Shown piece after piece: positions 27,730-39,900 of a DNA stretch of 64,000 bases. The stretch spans positions 1-64,000 of the forward strand of contig JOAA01000045.1 in assembly GCA_000720375.1 (NCBI GenBank), in the 5' to 3' direction. Each line of letters opens with the position of its first letter. Position 1 is the stretch's first letter. This stretch comes from Rhodococcus rhodnii. GTDB taxonomy: Bacteria > Actinomycetota > Actinomycetes > Mycobacteriales > Pseudonocardiaceae. Both the position numbers and the translations under genes were made by a program. Under the pieces are notes generated by a model. That model had not been told where the DNA came from, did not search any database, and saw nothing but the letters and a program-made list of their open reading frames with translations.

Positions 27730-27993
27730 TCAAGCGGCTGTGGCGAAGTGCTCGAAGATGTCCACCAGCTCCTTGAGGTTCGACACCGTCGACAGCTCGG
27801 TGCGCGGGATCTTGATCCGTAGCTCCTTCATCGAGCGCGACACCACCTCCACCATCTCCAGCGAGTCCGCGCCAAAGTCCTTCATGCTGGCTGTCTCGGT
27901 GACCTCTAGGCCTTCAGCTCCTTCGATGACGGTGGCGATGTTCTTCTTGACGACAGCGAAGATGTCTTCGCGAGTGACAACAGGGCGCGTCAT
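27730..27993 (-). CDS. Discrete acyl carrier protein
   Basis: An 87-residue ACP with the phosphopantetheine Ser in DFGADSLEMVEVV. It is the first gene of the long minus-strand operon and has AAGGGA before its ATG. It may be the donor ACP of the HMGS cassette, the carrier for discrete elongation, or both. Confidence 0.93.
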   Translation of the reverse strand: MTRPVVTREDIFAVVKKNIATVIEGAEGLEVTETASMKDFGADSLEMVEVVSRSMKELRIKIPRTELSTVSNLKELVDIFEHFATAA

Positions 27994-28794
27994 AGTTGTT
28001 CCCTTCTTGCGTCCACAGAGGTCTCTTGCGCTTTCCTGTAGTCAGGGCATGCCTGACCACGTCAGTGAGTCGTTTCGCAGAACAGTTTGTTGCGCTGGGT
28101 GGTCACGCGGTGAGGTCGTGCTCGATGTGCAGGATCACCAGTGCGGCTGTGGTGATCTCGTCGGCGGATTCGGTGGTGCGCCGCCGGAAGGCATCGGTGT
28201 GTTCGATACGCGGTTGCCGAACGCCTGCCGTCACCGGACTCCAGGTTCTGCTGCCGGAGACAGCGCGCCGGTACCGCGGCAGTGAGCATCACGCTCTGAC
28301 GAATCACACCAGACTGCACAGAAACTCCTTGCTCGATTGGCAACTGCGACGAGACTCGCGACACTCTTGTCGGGTACAAACGAAACACTGTCGATGCCAT
28401 GCCGCGCACTCCCTGCCAACAACTGTCTGCGACGGTCGGGGCTCGGCACCGGGGATGAGCCTTTGTCAGTCTCACGTTCTTTGCGTGATCGCGAAAGGGG
28501 CCGCTGAACTGGTCTGCCCGGCCGACAGCGGTGACGTCGGGTGGTACCGGATTGGGGCAGTCGGCAACACCGAACGCGTTGCGATGCAACAAAACATAGA
28601 ACGCCGGTATGAACATGGTCCTTCTGGGGGTCAACTACCTACCGCTGGATCCGTGACGATGCCGAGCCCTCATAGGCACCATGTCCGATGCCGGTGAGAG
28701 GGCACCATCCGGTCACCGGCCTACCATCGCGTCGGTTCCCTTGGGACGTCGCGCCTTCAGATGCCCAGAGGAATACAGTTCGAAAGGAGGCGTA
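27994..28794. other. 800-bp intergenic promoter region of the FAS-like operon
   Basis: There is no convincing gene here. The only candidate is a possible 43-residue reading frame at 28103-28234 on the minus strand (GTG preceded by GGAG, ending VILHIEHDLTA), with no recognisable family. The region must contain the promoter for the operon starting at 27993 and also follows the end of the gene stopping at 28795. A weak operator-like site lies at 28497-28516. Confidence 0.4.
28497..28516. promoter_or_regulatory. Degenerate cluster operator GGGGCCG-CTGAAC-TGGTCTG
   Basis: This site matches the left arm at 6 of 7 positions and the TGG core of the right arm, with the same 6-bp spacing as the better sites. 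It lies about 500 bp upstream of the ACP gene. Confidence 0.3.
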
Positions 28795-31700
28795 TCAGGG
28801 GGGCGGGACAATACTGCGTACTGTCAGGTGATCGGCCGTCTGCTCGACATGCAGATGGTGGACCTCGCCCGGCCTCGCCTTCGGCCATGCCCGGTGCTCC
28901 CGCAGAGCTACCGCGACGGCCGAGGGATGCACACGGGCAAGTCGCGCCACGTGGTCCCGTATCGCGATAAACGGTAGGTGGTCCCTTCCTCGGGCTCCTG
29001 GCGGGAGATCGTAGAGCTGTGCGACGGTTCCCACCAGCCAGTCGAACTGCTCAACGTCCGCGATAGACACTGTGGTCACGTCTCCGTCGGTCACCGAGAT
29101 GCCGAGGCCGTCCACGTAGCGCCGGTCCCGCAGGAACGCCCGTCGGTCGCCTGGTTCGGCCATACCCAGACTTCCCTTGGGCATCAGTGCGTCGACCAGA
29201 CGGATGGTGGCGAGCAGCCGCCATTCGTCCGACAGCCATAGGTCGAAGACCGGCCTCATCCTGTTGCCGTGGTGGAATCCGGCGAAGCGTGCTTCGACGT
29301 ACACCCTCCCGGTGTCCGGCAGTGGCGCGAACGACTGGAACGTCGTGATCTCGTGGGGGAAGCCCACCCACTCCCGGCCGATCTCACTGGACCACAGCCA
29401 GAGCCGATCATGCGGAATGACGTGCGTGGCGGCGTCCAGCAGTCCTTGGTTGAGCATTCCGCGCGGCACACTGCCCCGGCCGGCGTCGAGGACTCCCGAC
29501 GCTCCGGCGCTCCCCATCCGCAACGACACGAGGTGCTGGAAGCTCGGCCCGTGGAAGACCACTCCAGAGCTGTACGGGTCGGCCGCCGGCTCGGCATCGG
29601 TCAGTGGTTCGGGTGCGCGGTATTCGGCCGGCAGCCTGCCGACCAGCACGGTGGCGCTGGCAACCGGTTCGAAACGGGAGAGCGCTGGTGTCGCCGCCTC
29701 ACGCCACATCAGGAGCGTCACGTCCAACTCGTCGCCCCATCCACTCACCTCTGTACGCAGGCGAACGGGTTTCCAGACCTGCACCCACCGCCGCAACCGC
29801 ACGTCGCGGATGGCTGTGACGCAGCGGTCCGAGTAGGCAGTGGCTGCGCGGGCGAGCAGATCGAGTATGGACATCATCGGCAGAGCCGGCACCGTGAAAG
29901 TAGGACAATGATCGAGCAACCAGGTGTCGACCGCGGGATCTAGGTCGTGTATCGAAGTCCCCGTTCGATGAGAGTCTGTCCCGGCCGGAGGTCGGAGTCG
30001 GGATACAGCGGGGCGGTTCCTGGCGTCGCCGGGACGCCGCGAATACTGGTTGTCTTTGGGTGTTTCGGCGGTGGCGCCAGGGACCGCATCCGGCCCGGCT
30101 ATCGCGGACGGGGGTTTTGATACACGGCCTAGTATTGTCTCTTCTTCGGCCGAGCTTGCCAACGCCCCACCGCTCGCGTCCTCCACCACACGCATTCCCA
30201 GGTTCTTCACGTGGTAGATGCGCTTGCCGTCCACCCACAGCCAGCCATGCGCGACCGCATGGCGGTCATGCTCGTCGACCTCGACGATGTCCATTTCGAC
30301 CGTGACGCGTTTGTTCGTCGGCACGACCTGACCGCGGTACTTCCAGGTCACCTGGCGGCCGGGCAGCACGGGTTCGAATCGCGGATTACGCAGTCCCGCA
30401 CCGAAGTCGCGCTCGATGAGGTAGAACTGCAGCAGCTGGCACATGCTCTCGACACCCAGCGAGCCCGGCTGCACGGGATCCTGGAAGAAGTGGGCCTTGA
30501 AGAACCACTCCCCGGGATCGACGTCCTTTTCGGCGCGCAACCGGCCGAGCCCAGCCTCGCCGCCGTCTGGCCAGTAGCCGGTGACCCGGTCGAGCATGAG
30601 CAGCATCGGTCCGGCCAGTCGCAGTGAACCGCTGAAGTAGCGGTCCGGCCGCCGCGTGAGGTCGACGACGCTGTCACAAGATGCCTCGATCTGGGCGCGT
30701 TCGGCATCGGATCCAGGCAGGCCGACTTGATTCTCGAACGCCTCCGGCGCGAAGAACCCGAACCCGCTGGACAGCGTGAAGACTGGTTGCTCGTCGGCAA
30801 AACACTCGACGTCGAAGGACATGAGGATCACGCCGGCCGCCCGCGAGGCGCGGGTCAGCACGGCACGAGTGCGTAGCGTGCGTGTCCCCGGCCGGATCTC
30901 ACCGGTCACGGTGCCTGTGCCGTCGAGGTTACGTATCAACAGGTCCGTTTCGCCGCCTGCCAGCGCGCCGCCGACGTACAAGCCGACCCAGCCGCAGGCC
31001 TGGAGGACCACCTCCAGGAGCACCGCGAACGGCATGGCCGGATAGCCGTTCTGCTCGAAGTACCAGACTTCCTCGGGAACGTCGTACTCGACCTCGGCCC
31101 GTGTACCGGTTTTCATACCAAGGAACGGGCCATCGAGCGACACCACGCGGCTCATGAAACCGTAAGGCGGGCCAGGCATGCGAGTGATCCGACGCGGGCC
31201 GTCGAAGGCCTTGTAGGCGGGGCCGAAAGCCTCGGATGGCTTCCCCCATGCGAGGGCGAGCAATGACGCGTAGTCGAAACGGAAACCGTCCACTTCGGCC
31301 ACTGGCTTGCTCTCGTGGTAACCCCGCAGCCCAGCGAGTTCCGCGGGCGCCACTGGCTCACCCGTGGTCTGAACAGCGGGAGGACCGAGCTGGCGCCAGT
31401 ACGACAGCGGCCAGTCTGGCACGAGCCGCAGACCAAGGCGATGAACGTGAAACACCTTGATTCCATCCACTGTGCACAGTACGTCGGCGAACAGCGTGGG
31501 CTGCGGACCGGCCGAGATCTCGCGGACGAACACCTCGACGGTCAGGTCGCGATTGTCCCGAGTCACGCGGCCGCGGTTGCGCACGTGGTAGGCGTGGTCG
31601 GGCACTGGCTCGAAGCGCCAGCCGTCGCGGTCGACCGTATATCCCATGGCCGCCAGGTAGAACGCCGATGCCTGCAGGCTTCCGTCGAGCATCAGCGATC

Positions 31701-33912
31701 CGGGCATGAACGGGTTGTCGGTGAACTGGGCCTCGAAGAACCAGTCCTCCCGCGCGACGGGTGTTTCGGCTCGCAGATAGCCCCGCCGCCACGGTCCACC
31801 CGCCGGGTCGAACTCGGTCACCTCGTTGATGAACGGCGTCCGGCCCTCCGACATCCGTGGACTGCGGATGTGGCACCGCGTTCGCTCCCATCCGGGTCCG
31901 AAACAGTCAGCCGGACGGCCATCTGCGAACGCACGCACCGCGTCGGGATCGAATCGGCGAACCGAGCAAACGACGACCGGTGGATCGACCTGTTCGGAGT
32001 CACTGAGCACCTCGGCCGCCGGATCCCACTGCACGCCGCCGAGCGCAGCGAGTTCCGTCTCGGTGAAATAGCCGGCAACGCAGTCGCGGGCTGTCATGCG
32101 GGGTTCGTCGCCGACATACCAGGTGCCGCGAAAGAACGACATGCGCACACCGTCGTGGTCGCCGTACCCGTCGACGTGAGTCTCGCCGCGAACCGGCTCA
32201 CCGAGCTGGGGTGGGCTGCCATGGAAGGTCAACTTGGCACTGAGCAGCCGGTGGAATCGCTCGCCCGCGCCGGGCTGATCGGCACCGGCATCACTGAGCA
32301 CGGCGGCGACACCGGCGTCGATGCCATTGACTTGGTTGACGCACGGCTGTGGTGAAGACACCGGCACAGGAACCTCGCCACGCCGCACGGCGGCGCGGAC
32401 TACAGCTTGCGTACGCTGCTGGGAAAGCAGGAACCTCTGGTGGACTTCTGCCTGGAGCGCCAGGAATTCCTGATGGCGCGCGGAGATCTGCCGATAGATG
32501 TCCCCTGCCACCGGCGACGCCGTCCGAGGGGACGCCGTGGCGGATATGTCTGCGGTTCGTACCTCGGGGGCGACCACTGACAACGACGGCGGACGCGGCA
32601 TTGTCTGTGGAGAGGCATTTTCCGCTGCCGACGCACAGTTTCGCGCCAAGTGGTCGAACAGCGGATCCGTCCGCATGGGCACGCCCGCCGCGACGAGTTC
32701 CGCGACAGTGTTGACGAGGTGGTGCACACCACGTCCGTCCATGGCGACCGCGAGATACTCCCGATCGCCCAGGATCCGGTGAATCCACCCCGTGCACAGC
32801 GCCTGTGGACCATGCTCGATGAACACGCGTACCCCGTCAGCCCATGCGCGCTCGACGGTCGCGGCGAAGTCGACCGTGGTCACCGCCTGCGCGGTGAGCG
32901 CGTCCGCCGCAGCTTCCGGCGTAGGTGAATACCAGTCCACAGTGGCACAGGAGTAGAACCGTACGCCCGGTACGTCGAAAGTCGGCCGGTGGTGCAACTG
33001 CCGCCAGTGCTCCCGGACCTCGTGCAACTCGGGCGCGTGCACCGCGATCTCGTAGTCGAGGGGCAGCGCACGTCCCGGTCCGAGCCGACTGATGACTCGT
33101 TCACATCCCGCCGCCTCACCGCCCACGACGCACGAGTCAGGAGCGTTGATCGCCATCAAGTGCACCGCGGGCTCACCGTCGAGCGCCGCGCGAATGTCTT
33201 CCACCGGTGCGTTGACGATGTGGCTCGCCCAACGATCGCCATCGATCCCGAGCCGACGCCACACGCGACGCACCGCCTCGAACTCACCCACCAGTGCGCT
33301 GGTGAACAGCACGGATCCCTGTGCGTCCGCGACCAGGCCGGGGACGTCCCGCCACACCTGCATGGCCACGAGCGCATTGGATTCGCCGGACGAGTAGCCG
33401 ATGACCGCGTTCGGCGAGATGCCCAGCAAGCCCCGGTTGATCTCGGTGTGCACCTGGGCGAGCAAGCCGGCTCCCCAGATCTGGTCGAGGACGGGCACAC
33501 TGTCCACTTTGGTGTCCGTGTACGCCCATCCGGCGGCGTCCAGCGAGCCGCAGCGTGCCTCGATGGTCGCCATGATCTCGGGGAACGCGTTCATCAACTC
33601 CTTGCCCATGCCTTGGTAGGCGGCGGCACCGTTGGTGAAGACGAACGCGATCTCGCCCTTTGTCGGAGTCTCACAGAAGGCCACACCTTCGGGTCGCCGC
33701 CCAGCACCTGTCAACCACCCGCGGGCGGCTGCCGCGCGTGCGGCGTGCTGCACCGATCCCGCGGCGAGGATGACCAAGCGCGCCGGCCCTTGGCCGGATT
33801 CACGGCCTGCCGCCAGCGCCCTCAGTGCGTCGTGGCGATCCCTGCCTGAGTAGACGTGCATGCGGAGCGGAACGTTTCGGCCGCCGTCGGCGGCAGTCGG
33901 TCCGAATCCCAT
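28795..33912 (-). CDS. PfaB/PfaC-like synthase: AT, double FabA-type DH, PKS-type DH
   Basis: A 1705-residue protein. The N-terminus resembles a KS-AT linker (VYSGRDRHDALRALAAGRES). An AT follows with Ser in GYSSGE (about 173). Next come FabA-type hot-dog domains as in PfaC. The first active-site block reads FFEAQFTDNPFMPGS (about 729), with the catalytic His replaced by Gln. The second reads FFKAHFFQDPVQPGS (about 1140) and looks intact. A C-terminal dehydratase has His in WLLDHCPTF (about 1331). The last 80 residues are unassigned. The KS-CLF didomain that normally precedes this arrangement is missing. The gene starts 30 bp after the PfaA-like stop, in one operon. Confidence 0.88.
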   Translation of the reverse strand: MGFGPTAADGGRNVPLRMHVYSGRDRHDALRALAAGRESGQGPARLVILAAGSVQHAARAAAARGWLTGAGRRPEGVAFCETPTKGEIAFVFTNGAAAYQGMGKELMNAFPEIMATIEARCGSLDAAGWAYTDTKVDSVPVLDQIWGAGLLAQVHTEINRGLLGISPNAVIGYSSGESNALVAMQVWRDVPGLVADAQGSVLFTSALVGEFEAVRRVWRRLGIDGDRWASHIVNAPVEDIRAALDGEPAVHLMAINAPDSCVVGGEAAGCERVISRLGPGRALPLDYEIAVHAPELHEVREHWRQLHHRPTFDVPGVRFYSCATVDWYSPTPEAAADALTAQAVTTVDFAATVERAWADGVRVFIEHGPQALCTGWIHRILGDREYLAVAMDGRGVHHLVNTVAELVAAGVPMRTDPLFDHLARNCASAAENASPQTMPRPPSLSVVAPEVRTADISATASPRTASPVAGDIYRQISARHQEFLALQAEVHQRFLLSQQRTQAVVRAAVRRGEVPVPVSSPQPCVNQVNGIDAGVAAVLSDAGADQPGAGERFHRLLSAKLTFHGSPPQLGEPVRGETHVDGYGDHDGVRMSFFRGTWYVGDEPRMTARDCVAGYFTETELAALGGVQWDPAAEVLSDSEQVDPPVVVCSVRRFDPDAVRAFADGRPADCFGPGWERTRCHIRSPRMSEGRTPFINEVTEFDPAGGPWRRGYLRAETPVAREDWFFEAQFTDNPFMPGSLMLDGSLQASAFYLAAMGYTVDRDGWRFEPVPDHAYHVRNRGRVTRDNRDLTVEVFVREISAGPQPTLFADVLCTVDGIKVFHVHRLGLRLVPDWPLSYWRQLGPPAVQTTGEPVAPAELAGLRGYHESKPVAEVDGFRFDYASLLALAWGKPSEAFGPAYKAFDGPRRITRMPGPPYGFMSRVVSLDGPFLGMKTGTRAEVEYDVPEEVWYFEQNGYPAMPFAVLLEVVLQACGWVGLYVGGALAGGETDLLIRNLDGTGTVTGEIRPGTRTLRTRAVLTRASRAAGVILMSFDVECFADEQPVFTLSSGFGFFAPEAFENQVGLPGSDAERAQIEASCDSVVDLTRRPDRYFSGSLRLAGPMLLMLDRVTGYWPDGGEAGLGRLRAEKDVDPGEWFFKAHFFQDPVQPGSLGVESMCQLLQFYLIERDFGAGLRNPRFEPVLPGRQVTWKYRGQVVPTNKRVTVEMDIVEVDEHDRHAVAHGWLWVDGKRIYHVKNLGMRVVEDASGGALASSAEEETILGRVSKPPSAIAGPDAVPGATAETPKDNQYSRRPGDARNRPAVSRLRPPAGTDSHRTGTSIHDLDPAVDTWLLDHCPTFTVPALPMMSILDLLARAATAYSDRCVTAIRDVRLRRWVQVWKPVRLRTEVSGWGDELDVTLLMWREAATPALSRFEPVASATVLVGRLPAEYRAPEPLTDAEPAADPYSSGVVFHGPSFQHLVSLRMGSAGASGVLDAGRGSVPRGMLNQGLLDAATHVIPHDRLWLWSSEIGREWVGFPHEITTFQSFAPLPDTGRVYVEARFAGFHHGNRMRPVFDLWLSDEWRLLATIRLVDALMPKGSLGMAEPGDRRAFLRDRRYVDGLGISVTDGDVTTVSIADVEQFDWLVGTVAQLYDLPPGARGRDHLPFIAIRDHVARLARVHPSAVAVALREHRAWPKARPGEVHHLHVEQTADHLTVRSIVPPP

Positions 33913-33942
33913 ATGGACTGCCTCACCTTCCCATGACCAGTG

Positions 33943-36900
33943 TCATTCCGGGCGCAGCACGAGATTCACGGCGAGCAGTTCTGCCCGCGGTGATCCATCG
34001 GTGTCGAGAAGACCGATGTCGCATACAGCACGGTCGAGGTAGACCTGTTTGGCCCGCACGACACACCGCATCGGCCTGTCCGCCGGACCTTCCCTGTGCA
34101 ACCGGTACTCGCCGACCGACATGGGCAACGTGGCGCCGCCAAGCACCTGCTTGCCCCACAGCAGGGACAACTGGAGGCAGGCGTCCGTAGCCGCGGGGTC
34201 GGTCCGCCACACTGTGCCGTTCAAGCCGTTCAAGCCGGTCCAGCCCAACGCCTCCAGGCCGACGACGTCAGCGGTCGCTCCCAAGCGCGAGACGCCGTGC
34301 AGCGAACGGATCGCCTGGAAACTTCGGCCGTGGAAGAGGACACGCCCGTCGTAGATCTCCGCCTGCTCCACCGGTTGGAGATCCGGCGGAGAATCCCATG
34401 TGGTCGTCGGTCCGGCGCCCGCACTGCCGGAGTGCACGGTCGCCCGGTAGTGCGGCCTGCCATCGTCGCCGAGCAGTTCCAGCCTCAGCGCCGGACCGTC
34501 GGCAGCGCAGCGCACGGCGAGACGTGTGCCGCCGTCTTCGAAACGGTCCAGGCTGATCTTGCGCAGCATACTGATGTCGCGAATCACCGCGGCGCGCTCC
34601 GGTGAACGTGACTCCCGTGCCGCTGCCGCGAACCACTCGAGCACCATGGCCACCGGCACGACCGGCCCACCCGCGATGCTGTGGTCCGCCAGGTACGGAT
34701 GCGTCCGCGCGCTCAGCCGGATCTCCGCCCTCATGGCGCGCTGATGGGCAGCCCCTGGCAACTGGTCGCCACCGCCGCCAGACGCGATGACGACCTGGGC
34801 CTCGCCCGACGGGCGACCGAGTTCGGCGACGAACGCCTTCGTTCCGGCGGCCACCGGGATCAGCGGCACCTGAAGGCTGCGGAAGTGGCGCTCAACCTCC
34901 GGCGTGACCACGCCGGCATGCCACGGTCCCCACGCGATCGACCGAACCACGCTGCCCGGCCGCTTCGCCGCCTCGGCGCTCGCGACCTGGTTGAGCACCT
35001 CGTTGGCCATCGCATAGTCGCTCTGGCCAGGATTGCCGTAACGTGCCACCACCGAGGAGAACACACACAGCACATCGAGAGGATCATTCGCCGTCGCGTC
35101 CAGCAGCGACAGCAGGCCGGTGACCTTCGTGTCGAAGACCTGTCCGAACTGCCGCAGGGTCTTGTCCGCGACCCGCTTGTCAGCGAGCACACCGGCTCCG
35201 TGCACGACGCCGGTGATCGGCCCCCAACTCCGCCGCACCTCGTCGAGCGCCTCGGCCAATGCCTTGCCATCCCTGACGTCCACCGGGAAGTAGCGCACCT
35301 TGGATCCGGCTCGCTCCAAGGCCTCGATCGTGCCCCTGACCTCACGCGCGGCCCTGACCGCCTCGACCAGCGAACCCACGTCGATGGGAGCCGGCCGCTG
35401 CCCGGTCCGTCGCCGCTCGAGCTCGGTCACGATCTGCTTGAGCGAGGCGTCGTCCGTGGCGCCTCGCAACTCATCCGGCTCATCAAGCAACGGCGTGCGT
35501 CCAATGAGGACAATTCGCGGGTGGTGCGCCTCGGCGAGGGCACGCAGCGAGGCAGCCGTCACCCCCCGCCCGCCGCCAGTCGCCACGATCACGGATTCCG
35601 GTCCGATCCTCGGCGTGCCAACGGATTCGACACGTGTCTCGACAAGTTCCACTGTGGTCCTGATGCCGTCCGCGCGCAGACCCACCTCCAGCGTCGGCCC
35701 ACCGACGAGGAGTTCCCGGACGATGTCCTCGGCGATCGCCGAAGCCGTCCGGCCGCCGCGCTCACAGTCGATCGCCTTGACACTGGCGGCCGTCCATTCC
35801 TGAGCAACGGTCCTGGCGAGCGCGGCAACGCCACCGAGCCAAGCGCGGGTCGGCTCACGACCGCCGAGCCCGAAGTCCCCTCCGGTGTCCTGCACGGTCA
35901 CGAACACACCCCCGTACTCCTCGAAACACCGCGCCACCGTCGACGCGGCGCGGAACGCTTCGACGTTGACGGCTATGGCCTGCTCCTCGGAGTCGACATC
36001 TCGCAGGCCGCCAAGGAAGACCACACCGGCGACGTCAGGGACGACGTCGGTGACGACACTGGCGGACAAGCCGTGTTCGTTGAGCCTGTCCACGACCAGC
36101 TGAGCGATACCGCAACCGTCATCCGTGACCGCCAGCGGACCATCGCCCAACCCGGCCATCGCCAAACCCGATGCCTCAGCGGGCACCGTCCGCACAGCGA
36201 GCCGGGTGAGCGACGACACCCCGTCGGCACCGATGCTCGATCCTGCAAGCAGATCTTCGGTACCAACGCTCGACCCTGCAAGCAGATCTTCGGTACCAAC
36301 GCTCGACCCTGCAAGCAGATCTTCGGTGGCTTCCCTGAACTTGTCGACGATCTGACCAACCGTGCGCAACTTGCCGAGCTCCATGGCATCCACATCGGGC
36401 AGGCCCGGCACCTTTTCCCGCAGCGCCGAAAGGATCTCCACCCGCTTGATCGAATCGATCCCCAGATCAGCTTCCAGCTCCATCCCGGCATCGAGGATCT
36501 CCGGCGGATAGCCCGTCTTATCCGCGACCACCGACAGCAGCACCGACGCCAGGTCCACCGCTTCGGTGTCCACTGTGCCGACGCTCGACCCTGCAAGCAG
36601 ATCCTCGGTACCAACGCTCGACCCTGCAAGCAGATCCTCGGTACCAACGCTCGACCCTGCAAGCAGATCCTCGGTACCAACGCTCGATCCCACAAGCAGA
36701 TCCTCCGTGTCCGGCCCGGCAAGCAGGTCCCGTGGCGTCCGCGGCATCAGATCGGGCAACTCCTCGTGCTCCGTGACTGTCGCGCGCAGAGCCCGTGCCC
36801 ACGTGTCGGCAAGCTTCAGGAAAGCGACGTGGCTGTCGGCCATCGCCCGCTGATACGCGGCATGCGCGTCCATCGTCCGGCGCGCGAGATCCTCGTGAAC

Positions 36901-39900
36901 ACGCAGCCCCCCATCACCAACGACGTCGGTGCCAATGCTCGATCCTGCGAGCAGATCTTCGGTACCGATACTCGATCCTGCGAGCAGATCTTCGGTGGGC
37001 TTTGGCGGATTCGGCGGCGGCAGCGCCTCCGCACCGCCGACCGGGGGATACCTGCGGTTGTAGTTGACACCCGAGATCTTCAACACCGCCTTGGACTTCC
37101 GCACCGACTGACGTCGCGCAGGTGGCGCGTAGCCGACCCACAACGCGTCCAGATCCATAGCCATGCCTCGCGCGCAGAGCAGTCCCAATGCGTCGTAGAG
37201 ACTCGTGACGCCGTTGCCACCCTTGCGATCGAGACTCACAGCCGTGTGTTCGCGGTCACCGAGTATCTTGCCGACCAGGCCGGTGACCGCAGAACCTGCG
37301 CCGATCTCAATGAACGTGCGCACCCCATGGGAGTACATCGCTTCGATCTGATCGACGAACCGCACACCGGACGCGAGGTGATCCGCGACGCGGTGGCGTA
37401 CGGCATCCGGATCCGCCGGGTATTTAGCGGCGTCCACGTTGCCGTACACGTCAATCCGCGGGCCGTGGATGTCCATGCTGGACAGGAAATGCCGCAACGG
37501 ACCACCCGCCGCGATGACCAATGGGCTGTGAAAACCGGTCGCGGCGTTGAGTCGCTGTGCCAACAGCCCTGCCTTAGCGAGCTTGCCTTCGAAGACCTCG
37601 ACCGCCGAAGCACTGCCCGACACGACGACCTGTCGCGGTGCGTTGTCGTTGGCCACCCATAGTTTCTCATCACCGCAGCTGGCGATGACCGCCTCGATAT
37701 CGCCGCGGGAGCCGGAAACGGCCACCATCACGCCAGGAACGGCCGCCGCGTCACGCATCAGCTCACCCCGGCGTCGGGCCAGCCGTACCAGGGCTTCCCC
37801 GTCGAACGCCCCAGCGACGTGCAATCCGACCAACTCGCCAAAGCTGTGCCCTGCCACACAATCCGGCCTCAGCCCAAGCGCACGCAGCACGTTGAGCAAC
37901 GCCAAGCTCGACACCGCGAGGGCCGGTTGCGCCCACTCGGTCTCGGTCAGCAGCCGTTCCTGCGCCGCCTGTTCGGCATCGGTGAAGACGGGAATCGGGA
38001 AGACCACGTCGTGCAGTGGCCGATCGCCGATGTCGATCGCGGCCGCCCAATCCCAGACCGCGCCCGCCGCTGGAAAGTGCATTGCCACGTCGGCGCCCAT
38101 ACCGACGTACTGGCTGCCCTGGCCGGGAAACAAGAACGCGACATCGCCGGGTGCCGCGGGGCCGGCTCCGTAGTGCAGTCCATTCGGCGTCGAGAACGAA
38201 GCGCCCGGCTGCTTCTCGATCAGTGCGACAGCCTGCTCGAGCCTGCTCGCAAGCTCCCCCGCATCGGATGCCACCACTGCCAGTCGGACGTGGTCGTCGT
38301 GGCGGAACATCTGCTGCGTCTCCCGCGCGACCCAAGCCAAGTCGTGCTGACCCAGATCGTCCTGGGCGATGCCCCGAGCACGGCCCACGAGTTCCGTCAT
38401 GGTGGGCGCACTGAGGAGCACGAGTTCAGCGGGCATCGTGCGGGCGCGCAACGCCGGGACACCGCCGGCATTCCCGGCCCCAGGGATGTATTCCTCAAGC
38501 GTCACATGGAAGTTGGTGCCACCGAAGCCGAAGCTGGACACCGAGGCCCGGCGTGGATGCGTCGAGCCGCGTACCCACGGGCGGGCATGCGTATTGAGGT
38601 ACAACGGGCTGCTTTCCATACCCAGCTCGGGGTTCGGGCACTCGACCTTGAGCGTCGGCGGAAACACCTTGTGCTGCAAGGCGAGCACTGCTTTCAGCAT
38701 TCCAGCCGCACCGGCCGCGCCTTTGGTGTGGCCGACCTGGGATTTCACCGAACCGAGCGCACACCACCGGCCTGCCCGGCCGGTCTGTTCGAACGTCGCA
38801 CGCAGTGCGGCGAACTCGGCCGCGTCGCCCGCTTTGGTGCCTGTGCCGTGTGCCTCGACGAGTTCGACGGTGTCCGGGCCGTAGCCCGCCGCTTCGTACG
38901 TCCGCCGCAGCGCCCTAGCCTGCCCCTGAGGCAGCGGCGCGTAGACCGCGGTTCCGCGGCCGTCCGAGGACGCGCCGATGCCGCGAATGACCGCGTAGAT
39001 CCGGTCACCGTCCCGTTCGGCGTCCTCCAGTCGCTTGAGCGCGAACATGACCAGGCCCTCGCCGAGCACCGTGCCGTCCGCGGCATCCGAGAACGGCCGG
39101 CAGTCCCCGGTCGGCGAGAGCGCCGGTGTCTTGCTGAAGCACATGTACATCGAGATGTCGTTGAACGCGTCGACACCACCGGTGATCACCAGGTCGGACT
39201 GGCCGAGGGCGAGCTCGTTCACAGCACTGGACACCGCGGCGAACGAGCTCGCGCACGCGGCGTCCGCGGTGAAGTTGGTGCCGCGCAGGTCGAACTTGTT
39301 GGCGATCCGGCCTGCGACGACATTGCCGAGCAGCCCGGGGAAAGTCGCTTCCTGCCATGGCACGTAATGGCCGGCGATCTTGTCGCAGATCGCCTGTGCC
39401 TCGGGCTCCGCGACACCACTCTCCCGCAACGCCTTGAGCCACACCGGACGCTCGAGCCGAGCGGACATCGTGGTGAGCAGTTCCAGCGCCCCGAGGCCGA
39501 GGATGACGCTTACCCGTTCGCGGCTCATCGCTGTGAGGTCACCGCCGTTCGCGTCGGTCAGCACCTTCTCGGCCACCATCAGCGCGAGCAGCTGGGTCGT
39601 GTCGGTGGCCTCCACGGTGTTCGGCGGTATGCCGTACGCGACGGGGTCGAAGTCGATCGGAGGCAGGAAAGCCCCTCGGCGGCTGTAAGTCTTATCCTGG
39701 GCTGCCGGGTCTGGATCGTAGTAGTCCTCGACCAGCCAATGGGTCGGCGGAACATCGGTGATCAGATCGCGTCCTTCCAGCACGCTACGCCAGAAACCCT
39801 CGACATCCGTTGAGCCTGGCATCAGGGCGCCGACTCCTACGACGGCAATGGGCTGCTGCCGGACACGACCAAAGACCTGCTCGCAGGGTTGAGCATCGGC

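Noticed and set aside
28103..28234. A 43-codon reading frame with a GTG start and GGAG upstream
   Set aside because: No recognisable family, and equal-length frames occur by chance in high-GC DNA; kept only as a remark in the intergenic entry.
35000..37700. Long plus-strand frame opposite the PfaA-like gene
   Set aside because: It shows no domains and mirrors the GC3 pattern of the real gene on the minus strand.
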